From Bacteroides sp. (GTDB taxonomy: Bacteria > Bacteroidota > Bacteroidia > Bacteroidales > Muribaculaceae), in the NCBI GenBank assembly GCA_014801655.1, contig JAAVDT010000028.1, positions 40,892 to 49,275 of the forward strand: a stretch of DNA of 8,384 bases. The letters run 5' to 3'. Below the pieces are notes generated by a model. It saw nothing but the letters and a program-made list of their open reading frames with translations, was not told the DNA's origin and did not search any database. Positions 1-5,039 of the stretch are shown piece by piece. Positions within the stretch are counted from its first letter, which is position 1. Every line of letters starts with the position of its first letter. Made by a program: the position numbers and the translations under genes.

Positions 1-1
1 C

Positions 2-484
2 CAGTCATTCGAATTCTGCGACTACCACCTCGGCGACTACGCACCCGGACTCCTGACCTGGGGACTCTATACGACCGGACTCAACAATGTCGATGCAATG
101 GTTGAGCTCATGAACACCCCCGGCATACCGACCTATAATCGCTCCAATCTCTATGATGCCCTGGCCATGATAGCCCACCATCACCCCGAACGCCGTCAGG
201 AAATCATCGACATATTCCGCAGCCAGCTCCAATCAATGGTGACCCGGATTCCCGAACTCGATGCCGCAGATGCCGAAGCCGCAGCAAGCCTCATCAGCTC
301 CGTCATCGACATCACCGCATCCGAGCTGAAACCCCAAATCAAAGCCCTTTTCGACGCCGATCTGGTTGACCTGAGCATTTGCGGCGACTACAATGCGGTT
401 GTCAAAGAGTTCGACCGCCCCCGAAAAGAATACCTCGACTCAAAATTCACCCTCCCCGACGTCCACAACCTCTTAAAAAAATAA
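2..484 (+). CDS. DUF1186-like protein, 3' part only
   Basis: The frame is open from the window edge to a TAA at 482-484, so 160 C-terminal residues are visible and the start lies outside. The segment is rich in short amphipathic helices, like a HEAT-type repeat protein: a stretch with HLGDYAPGLLTWGL, then PTYNRSNLYDALAMIAHHHP followed by ERR, then KPQIKALFDADLVD and a GDYN motif near the end. This order (a 'GD' helix, an 'R..ala.ALa.la...pe.R' helix, then 'lf..dLvD...cGd') resembles the DUF1186 family, whose members are about 250 residues and have no known biochemical function. No signal peptide or membrane segment is seen in the visible part. It is convergent with the glycosyltransferase operon: only four bases separate the two stop codons, and I see no terminator hairpin between them. 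The family call is from memory of the pattern and is moderate; the reading frame itself is secure. Confidence 0.65.
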   Translation, partial: QSFEFCDYHLGDYAPGLLTWGLYTTGLNNVDAMVELMNTPGIPTYNRSNLYDALAMIAHHHPERRQEIIDIFRSQLQSMVTRIPELDAADAEAAASLISSVIDITASELKPQIKALFDADLVDLSICGDYNAVVKEFDRPRKEYLDSKFTLPDVHNLLKK

Positions 485-488
485 CCCG

Positions 489-1310
489 TCACCAAAGATA
501 TTTTCGGTTTCGCCGCAAGACACCCGGAGCCGCAAGCGCACCTCGACTCAAGTAATATAACGCCTTGAGAAAAGGAGCTTGCCCCCGGCGTGCAACGCGC
601 CATGCCCTCAGCGGAATTCTCAGCAGCGCGCTCTTGGGCCACCCCAAAGCGATGAAACATCCTGATGCCCGCAGGTTTGACGCCGTGTAGGTCGATTTAG
701 TTCCCGTCGACGGATGGTCATGCTCGGTGATGGTGATTGGATAGAAACGCGCGCGAAGTCCACGGCGAAGCGCCGTGAGCAGCAGAGCCTCATCTTCAGC
801 CCCATGCATTTTAGGCGAGTTGAGACCAAACTCGGGGCAACATTGAAGACCTGTTGACCGTCGGAAAGCAAGTTCAAACCCACACACCGCATAACCCTTT
901 GGCAAGGGCCATGAGAGATCTGTCTCTGCCTTCGGATATGTAATCGTGTTTTCGCGCTGAGATCTGAAGGTAGCAAAATCGACATCCTGACTCCGGCCGA
1001 GACAATCCAAGAACTCCACAAGACCATCCGGCCTGAACACCAGGTCGTCATCTCCCACCATCACCCACTCGGAAGTGCAGTGGTTGAAAGCATTATTACG
1101 GTTAATCGACTGACCGACACCATCAAAACGATAAATCTCGACATCGTCTCTGAGGAGTTCATCCGGAATCGGAGCACCCTCATGCTGCTGCCATGAAACG
1201 ACATATTTCACACCTTGAACACGCGGAAGGCTGCAACTTGCCACCCGCTGAATGCCGTCGGGACCATAAGTTGCTATGGCAATGTCGAGTTTTGTGTGAA
1301 TCGAAGTCAT
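489..1310 (-). CDS. Family 2-type (GT-A) glycosyltransferase
   Basis: This 273-residue protein looks like a GT-A fold sugar transferase using a nucleotide-sugar donor, probably acting at the cytoplasmic face of the inner membrane on a surface glycan. It opens with a beta strand and turn typical of GT2 (DIAIATYGPDG, residues 9-19). It has VGQSINRNNAF around 65-75, the 'G.s..RN.a' element that precedes the catalytic core, and then VMVGDDDLVF at 83-92, whose Asp87-Asp88-Asp89 is the metal and donor binding DXD-type motif. GAEDEALLLTALRRG (160-174) fits the acceptor-side ED motif. The C-terminal part is basic and rich in Arg and aromatic residues, which may favour membrane association; no clear transmembrane helix is seen. 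Its ATG overlaps the stop of the upstream glycosyltransferase as ATGA (1307-1310), so translation is probably coupled. Donor, acceptor and pathway cannot be read from the sequence. Confidence 0.85.
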   Translation of the reverse strand: MTSIHTKLDIAIATYGPDGIQRVASCSLPRVQGVKYVVSWQQHEGAPIPDELLRDDVEIYRFDGVGQSINRNNAFNHCTSEWVMVGDDDLVFRPDGLVEFLDCLGRSQDVDFATFRSQRENTITYPKAETDLSWPLPKGYAVCGFELAFRRSTGLQCCPEFGLNSPKMHGAEDEALLLTALRRGLRARFYPITITEHDHPSTGTKSTYTASNLRASGCFIALGWPKSALLRIPLRAWRVARRGQAPFLKALYYLSRGALAAPGVLRRNRKYLW

Positions 1311-2434
1311 AGTTTTGACATCCAGAAGTTAAGGAAACGGCGGGCCACCACCTCGCAGTCGTTGTGGCGCTCCACGAAAAGGCGGCTTTCGCGGCCTCGG
1401 GGGGCAAACGAACCCGGATCGGCCACCACCGATTCAATGGCCCTTGTCAATCCGTCGAGCTCGATAGGCGCATTGATGATGGGGCGGAGCGACCTCTCAC
1501 CGATGAAATCATAAAACTCCGGTTCGCCACCGCTCACAACGCTCTGCCCGTAGGCCATCGCCATCAGAGCCATAGTGGCCGGAGTGTAGCTATATATCTG
1601 ATCAAGCACGAGATGCGAATTGCGTAGCAGACCCACGAATTCTGCATAAGGCCGGTTTTCAACAATTTCCAGCGAAGCCTTGTCGGGATGCCGCTCGACG
1701 ACAGCGCGCGCCGCCGCCTCAAGCAAGTCAGAACCCTTCATCAGTTTGCGGAGTCGGTCGCGTCCGAGAAAAATCTTCACTCGCTCAAGATTTTCCGGAA
1801 TCTCCACCGGGGCAAACAGAGAAGTGTCGATCGGGATACCGCCGTAGGCCACACGGTCATCGCCCAAAGCGCGACGCATAGCCAGGTCATATTCATAGAG
1901 CACCGACACCGCGCCATCCAGTCTGTCAAGTACATAGTGCTGATAGTCAACCAACTTCTCATCATGCCATTGCTGCCACTGCTCAGGGTTGGCAGCCTGC
2001 ATCCGCGAAGGCCGACCGTCGACAAACCATTCGCTGTAGCGCAGCGGTGAGTCCGCAGCGCCAAGCATATCAAGATAAGCGACATCCGTCGACATGGCCG
2101 ACAGAAACACAGCACCATTCTCGCGACGCAACCGGTCAAAAAGCGGACGCAACCTGACCGGTTTCAGCTCGGCAAAATTCAAATCATGCATCGCCACGAC
2201 GTCATAGCCGCGAAGCATCCGGCTCAAATCACCGTAGCGCATACGCCAATAGAGCCGCGCCCCGCCAAGCCGTCCCGGCGAGCGCGACATATCAATCTGT
2301 CTCTCAACCTGCATCCACAGCGACCCGGCCGACATCTGCGTCACCTCACACCCCAGCCGCCGAAGTCCGGTGGCCAAAGTGCGATGGCAATTACTATAAT
2401 CGCCCAGCAGCAATATTTTAGGCAGAGCTCCCAT
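1307..2434 (-). CDS. GT-B fold glycosyltransferase (GT4/GT1-like)
   Basis: This 375-residue protein has a two-Rossmann GT-B layout. The N-terminal domain starts directly with a strand and loop (KILLLGDYSNCHRTLATGLRRLG, residues 6-28, here in its general form 'ilLlGdyS..h..la.gLr.lG'). The C-terminal domain has LGRDRLRKLMKGSDLLEAA at 223-241 (the strand followed by 'KG.d.l..A'), then LDQIYSYTPATMALMAMAYG (277-296) and GGEPEF (302-307), the acidic donor-site region of GT4-type enzymes. It is soluble with no signal peptide. The start at 2434 was chosen because a TAACTTTG promoter box ends only seven bases before the ATG and the reading begins straight with the first Rossmann strand. It is the first gene of a two-gene operon with the GT2-type gene. 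The pair probably adds consecutive sugars to one glycan, but no polymerase, flippase or sugar-nucleotide gene is present here to name it. Confidence 0.85.
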   Translation of the reverse strand: MGALPKILLLGDYSNCHRTLATGLRRLGCEVTQMSAGSLWMQVERQIDMSRSPGRLGGARLYWRMRYGDLSRMLRGYDVVAMHDLNFAELKPVRLRPLFDRLRRENGAVFLSAMSTDVAYLDMLGAADSPLRYSEWFVDGRPSRMQAANPEQWQQWHDEKLVDYQHYVLDRLDGAVSVLYEYDLAMRRALGDDRVAYGGIPIDTSLFAPVEIPENLERVKIFLGRDRLRKLMKGSDLLEAAARAVVERHPDKASLEIVENRPYAEFVGLLRNSHLVLDQIYSYTPATMALMAMAYGQSVVSGGEPEFYDFIGERSLRPIINAPIELDGLTRAIESVVADPGSFAPRGRESRLFVERHNDCEVVARRFLNFWMSKL

Positions 2435-2441
2435 AACCCTG

Positions 2442-2449
2442 CAAAGTTA
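2442..2449 (-). promoter_or_regulatory. Bacteroidetes -7 box for the glycosyltransferase operon
   Basis: Read on the minus strand, 2449 to 2442 is TAACTTTG, an exact TAnnTTTG match. The expected start of transcription is about three to six bases further on, which leaves only a few bases before the ATG at 2434, so the mRNA would be nearly leaderless. No good TTTG -33 box is present 19-21 bases upstream (the sequence there is GTTC), so the assignment rests on the -7 box and its position. Confidence 0.55.
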
Positions 2450-2488
2450 CAAAAAAATCAGAAATAGAGAACGTAGAGCAGAGTTTAG

Positions 2489-2579
2489 TGAATAGAGTTT
2501 CGGCAGGCGGGTGTCAGGTTTATCGGCCGTGAACGGCCGATGATATCCGGATGGCTCTCTACTCTCTAAACTCTATTCA
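2489..2579. repeat. Inverted repeat with 12-bp arms in the divergent intergenic region
   Basis: The arms TGAATAGAGTTT (2489-2500) and AAACTCTATTCA (2568-2579) are exact reverse complements and enclose 67 bases. A second overlapping pair, GAGTTTAG (2481-2488) with CTAAACTC (2566-2573), can form an alternative pairing. CTCTA-like pentamers recur on both sides, each oriented toward its own downstream gene. The right arm overlaps the first direct repeat of the proposed LytTR site (2575-2583) by five bases. It may be a regulatory dyad or a small dispersed intergenic repeat; the window alone cannot decide. Confidence 0.6.
2522..2541. repeat. Perfect palindromic hairpin between the divergent genes
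   Basis: ATCGGCCGT (2522-2530) and ACGGCCGAT (2533-2541) are exact reverse complements separated by two bases. As a hairpin this gives an eight-pair GC-rich stem with a TGAA loop. It sits near the centre of the larger inverted repeat (2489-2579). Neither side has a T-run, so it is not a typical intrinsic terminator. It lies upstream of both divergent promoters, so it is probably not transcribed from them. Confidence 0.55.
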
Positions 2580-2604
2580 TAGACCGCGAAGCGCAATTCA
2601 TCGA
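2575..2604 (+). promoter_or_regulatory. Proposed LytTR-regulator binding site upstream of the sensor kinase gene
   Basis: Two direct repeats, ATTCATAGA (2575-2583) and ATTCATCGA (2596-2604), are separated by 12 bases, 21 bases start to start, which places them on the same face of the helix. LytTR-domain regulators are known to bind pairs of 9-bp direct repeats about 12-13 bases apart. The second repeat ends exactly 29 bases before the TAACTTTG box at 2634-2641. The same repeats, spacer and 29-base distance recur at 4527-4556 upstream of the secreted-protein operon. That the regulator at 3797-4543 is the binder is inference from this coincidence; if so, its operon is autoregulated. Confidence 0.75.
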
Positions 2605-2609
2605 ATTTG

Positions 2610-2641
2610 TTTTCCGCAGACGCTTTTTATTATTAACTTTG
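2610..2641 (+). promoter_or_regulatory. Promoter of the sensor kinase-regulator operon
   Basis: TAACTTTG at 2634-2641 matches TAnnTTTG exactly. At the favourable 20-base spacing the -33 position holds TTTT (2610-2613), a weak match to TTTG; a true TTTG lies four bases further up (2606-2609) at a 24-base spacing. A poor -33 box directly below a regulator site is typical of an activated promoter. The predicted transcript start falls within about five bases of the ATG at 2647, so the mRNA should be leaderless or nearly so. Confidence 0.65.
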
Positions 2642-2646
2642 AAGCG

Positions 2647-3822
2647 ATGTTCAAGAATCGCATAAATCACCCTGCCGACTCCTATAGCAAATGGATAATC
2701 ACGATTCACGCCGTGATCTGGCTCGCCGTGTTTCTCTATCCGCTGCTCGGCATCATTGAAAGTCTTGCCGAGGGCGACCCCTGCGACTGGCATGGCGTCA
2801 TTCAGTCCTACGTCGCCATTCTCCCATTCTTCGTCATCTTCCTGATTAACACCCTCCTGCTGCTCCCCCGCCTGCTGTTTATCGGCAAATACCGGCTCTA
2901 CATTCTCAGCGCCGCCGCATTACTGACGGGATTCATCCTGTTCAAATGCTTCACCGTGCCTCCCCGCCACGAGCCTCCTCCCGCCGCCCACGCAGCTTTC
3001 CATCCCTTACCTCCTCATCCGGCGCCCTTCCAGGCACCACACCACTTCTCCCCGGCGCCCGGCCATCGCCCTCCCGGCCATGGCGCAGGACCCATCGTGA
3101 CCGACTCCATCATAGCCTTTCTGCTGATAGCATTCGGAGCCGGACTCAGAGCCATTTTCAACAACATTCAGAGCAAAAAGCAGATTTCCGACCTCGAAAA
3201 CCTGAAGATGAAATATGAGCTGAGCTATCTGAAAGCGCAGCTCTCGCCCCACTTCTTCATGAACATTCTCAACAACATCCACGGCATGGTGGAGCTCAAT
3301 CCCCAAAAAGCCCAGAAACTGCTGTTGGAAATGTCGAAACTGATGAGATATGTGCTCTACGAAAGCTCCTCATCGCGAGTGACTCTCAGCCGCGAGCTCT
3401 CATTTATCGAAAGCTACATCTCGCTGATGAAAAGCCGCTACTCGTCGAAGAAAGTGGAAATCCACCTGCGGCTCCCCGACCCCGGAGCCGCAACCGGCCT
3501 GCTGATTCCGCCGCTGATATTCATTGTGTTTATTGAAAACGCCTTCAAACACGGCATCAGCTATCGCGGTGAATCGTTCATCGCCATCACCTTCCGGCTC
3601 GAAGATGACCGGCTGCTTTTCTCCTGCTCCAACAGCATCCACCCCGGCGCCGACAGCTTCGGCCGAAGCCGACAACAGGGCGGAGTGGGGCTCACCAACG
3701 TGCGCAAACGCCTCGAAATGATCTACGGCAGCAACTTCTCCCTGCTGACCGACCACAGCGACCAAACTTTCAACGTAACCCTCGACCTACCCGCCCATGA
3801 AGATAAAATGTCTGGCAATTGA
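2647..3822 (+). CDS. LytS/YehU-type membrane sensor histidine kinase
   Basis: This 391-residue protein is a membrane sensor kinase of the His_kinase (LytS/YehU) family that should phosphorylate the regulator encoded next. Four hydrophobic segments are seen at about 16-36, 54-76, 82-102 and 151-168, followed by a short coiled linker and the kinase core. The core has LSPHFFMNILNN with phospho-accepting His202, the N-box FIENAFKHG with Asn298, and the glycine box GGVGLTNVRKRL at 345-356. Between segments 3 and 4 is a loop (104-149) with about 16 Pro and 8 His, predicted outside the cytoplasm if the N-terminus is inside; it may bind metal. The start at 2647 is preferred to an in-frame ATG at 2551, because the longer form would translate through the promoter and regulator site and there is no other suitable Met before the first membrane segment. 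Its 3' end overlaps the regulator gene by 26 bases. The family is near certain; the signal is unknown. Confidence 0.92.
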   Translation: MFKNRINHPADSYSKWIITIHAVIWLAVFLYPLLGIIESLAEGDPCDWHGVIQSYVAILPFFVIFLINTLLLLPRLLFIGKYRLYILSAAALLTGFILFKCFTVPPRHEPPPAAHAAFHPLPPHPAPFQAPHHFSPAPGHRPPGHGAGPIVTDSIIAFLLIAFGAGLRAIFNNIQSKKQISDLENLKMKYELSYLKAQLSPHFFMNILNNIHGMVELNPQKAQKLLLEMSKLMRYVLYESSSSRVTLSRELSFIESYISLMKSRYSSKKVEIHLRLPDPGAATGLLIPPLIFIVFIENAFKHGISYRGESFIAITFRLEDDRLLFSCSNSIHPGADSFGRSRQQGGVGLTNVRKRLEMIYGSNFSLLTDHSDQTFNVTLDLPAHEDKMSGN

Positions 3823-4543
3823 CGACGAACCCGATGCACTTGAAAAACTGTGCAGCTACATCAGCCGAGTGCCCTTTCTTGAACTCGTCGGCGCCTGCGA
3901 AGATTCCTTCGAGGCCATGGCGGCCATGAAAGAATCGGAAATTGACGCAGTGTTCATCGACATCAACATGCCCGACCTCAACGGGCTCGAATTCATCGCA
4001 TCGCTATCGCGGCCGCCGCTGACGGTGTTCATCACCGCCTACGCCGAATATGCCGTGGAGAGCTATCGCGTGCAGGCCGTCGACTACATTCTCAAGCCCT
4101 ACGATTTTGCCGACTTCCGCCGCGCCGCCGACCGCCTCGTCAGCCGCATGACCCTGCCGACCCCCGACGGAGGCCACGACCCTCATGCCGACTCGCTCTT
4201 TGTCAAGGTCGACTACCGATGGATGCGCATCGCCCCCGAAGAAATCATCTATATCCAGAGCTATGGCGACTATCTGCGCATCTTCACAGCCAGCGAACGC
4301 ACTCCCCTGCTGACCAACTCCAACATCGCCTCAATTCTCAAAATCCTCCCCGCCAACTTCCTCCAGACCCACCGCTCCTACATTGTCAACATGGACCGCA
4401 TCATGGAAATGGAGCGTAGCCGCATCATCGTGGCCGACGATTGCCACATTCCGATCGGCGACTCCTTCAAGGCCGAAGTAGTTGGCTACATCGAGTCGCG
4501 CGGAGTGGGCAAAACACGCAAATCCGATTCATCGAACAAATAG
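3797..4543 (+). CDS. LytTR-family response regulator
   Basis: This 248-residue protein is a cytoplasmic transcription regulator with two domains. The receiver domain (about 3-120) has the acidic pair Asp9-Asp10 in AIDDEPD, phospho-accepting Asp55 in FIDINMPDLNG, Thr80 in VFITAYAEYA and Lys100 in YILKPYDF, so every key residue is present. A short Gly/His/Asp linker leads to a LytTR DNA-binding domain (about 138-235) with FVKVDYRWMRI, IIYIQSYGDYLRI and the hallmark FLQTHRSYIVN near 192-202. It starts inside the sensor kinase gene (26-base overlap), so both come from one mRNA. Its last codons (Asp-Ser-Ser) also spell the first half of the proposed binding site for the next operon. Likely targets are the direct-repeat pairs at 2575-2604 and 4527-4556. 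Family assignment is firm; targets are inferred. Confidence 0.95.
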   Translation: MKIKCLAIDDEPDALEKLCSYISRVPFLELVGACEDSFEAMAAMKESEIDAVFIDINMPDLNGLEFIASLSRPPLTVFITAYAEYAVESYRVQAVDYILKPYDFADFRRAADRLVSRMTLPTPDGGHDPHADSLFVKVDYRWMRIAPEEIIYIQSYGDYLRIFTASERTPLLTNSNIASILKILPANFLQTHRSYIVNMDRIMEMERSRIIVADDCHIPIGDSFKAEVVGYIESRGVGKTRKSDSSNK

Positions 4544-4556
4544 CGCGATTCATAGA
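4527..4556 (+). promoter_or_regulatory. Proposed LytTR-regulator binding site upstream of the secreted-protein operon
   Basis: ATTCATCGA (4527-4535) and ATTCATAGA (4548-4556) are direct repeats separated by 12 bases. With the preceding G they extend to GATTCATCGA and GATTCATAGA. The second ends five bases before the TTTG -33 box and 29 bases before the TAATTTTG -7 box, the same distance as at 2575-2604. The first repeat lies within the final codons of the regulator gene and the second lies after its stop. The position directly upstream of the -33 box suits an activator that contacts RNA polymerase. Binding by the neighbouring LytTR protein is inferred. Confidence 0.75.
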
Positions 4557-4561
4557 TTACA

Positions 4562-4593
4562 TTTGGCAGCCGTCTGATTATGTGATAATTTTG
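4562..4593 (+). promoter_or_regulatory. Promoter of the secreted-protein operon
   Basis: TTTG (4562-4565), 20 bases of spacer and TAATTTTG (4586-4593) match both Bacteroidetes promoter elements exactly. This is the best promoter in the window. Transcription should begin near 4597, giving a leader of about 30 bases before the ATG at 4629, with no Shine-Dalgarno sequence. The -7 box overlaps the left arm of the inverted repeat at 4579-4622. Confidence 0.75.
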
Positions 4594-4622
4594 CCTACAC
4601 TTTTCGACTACATTATCACATA
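4579..4622. repeat. 11-bp inverted repeat spanning the -7 box and leader
   Basis: TATGTGATAAT (4579-4589) and ATTATCACATA (4612-4622) are perfect reverse complements separated by 22 bases, with arm centres 33 bases (about three helical turns) apart. The left arm covers the start of the -7 box and the right arm lies between the expected transcript start and the ATG. As DNA it could be a two-site operator, perhaps for a repressor. As RNA it could fold only in transcripts reading through from the kinase-regulator operon, since transcripts from the local promoter lack the left arm. No T-run follows, so it is not a terminator. The sensor kinase promoter has no equivalent. Confidence 0.6.
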
Positions 4623-4628
4623 CCTCAA

Positions 4629-5039
4629 ATGAAACGACTGCTACTCTCTGTCGTGATTGCGGCCACAGCCATCATGGCCCGCGCCGAATACACGACCATG
4701 ACTTTCACCACCACCGACAATCAGGCCACCGTCATCAGCGCCTCGGCCCTGACCATCACATTCTCCGGCAAAATACTCATTGCCGAATCGGCCGACAGTC
4801 AAATCGCTCTGCCCCTCGACCTGATGGCCTCCATGCACTTCTCCGAAGGGGGCGACGGCGAACTTTCAGCCATTAACACCATTCTCTCCGACACTGCAAC
4901 AGCCGACGTCTACACCCTCGACGGCATCCATGCCGGTCGCTTCACCTCCGTCGGCGAAATGCACAGCCAGCTCCCCGCCGGCATCTATATTATCCGTAAC
5001 TCCAAAGGCGAAACCAGTAAACTCATCCTGACAAAATGA
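4629..5039 (+). CDS. Small secreted protein with sorting-tail-like C-terminus
   Basis: This 136-residue protein carries a signal peptide: MKRL, a hydrophobic core, then ARA before Glu20 as the likely cleavage site. The mature protein is Thr/Ser-rich and beta-like. Residues of about 20-72, ending in LPLDLMASMHFSE, loosely match the start of the next protein (ending in FTISDINSMYV), which suggests a shared small beta module. The last 45 residues (VYTLDG at 94-99, then LPAGIYIIRNSKGETSKLILTK at 115-136, seen as 'G.YIIR...g..sKLil.K') resemble the C-terminal domains that Bacteroidetes use for type IX secretion or surface attachment. Whether a type IX system exists in this organism cannot be seen here. 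It has its own strong promoter and overlaps the next gene by ATGA, so the two are likely made in step and may act together at the cell surface. I do not recognise a named family for the whole protein. Confidence 0.85.
   Translation: MKRLLLSVVIAATAIMARAEYTTMTFTTTDNQATVISASALTITFSGKILIAESADSQIALPLDLMASMHFSEGGDGELSAINTILSDTATADVYTLDGIHAGRFTSVGEMHSQLPAGIYIIRNSKGETSKLILTK

Noticed and set aside
2449..2508. LytTR direct-repeat site for the divergent glycosyltransferase promoter
   Set aside because: On the minus strand, the positions 29 bases before the -7 box do not contain ATTCAT(A/C)GA. Only the partial match ATTCA occurs, inside the inverted-repeat arm.
2551..2646. Longer start for the sensor kinase from the in-frame ATG at 2551
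   Set aside because: The extra 32 codons would run through an inverted-repeat arm, the direct-repeat regulator site and the TAACTTTG promoter box, and their composition is unlike coding sequence. ATG 2647 fits the promoter and leads straight into the first membrane helix.
3992..4000. Further copy of the ATTCATCGA repeat inside the regulator gene
   Set aside because: ATTCATCGC is an isolated near match within conserved coding sequence, with no partner 21 bases away and no promoter nearby.
4581..4620. CRP-type site (TGTGA ... TCACA)
   Set aside because: The half-sites look like CRP half-sites, but they are far more than six bases apart, so they cannot form one standard site. The full 11-bp match is better described as a separate inverted repeat.
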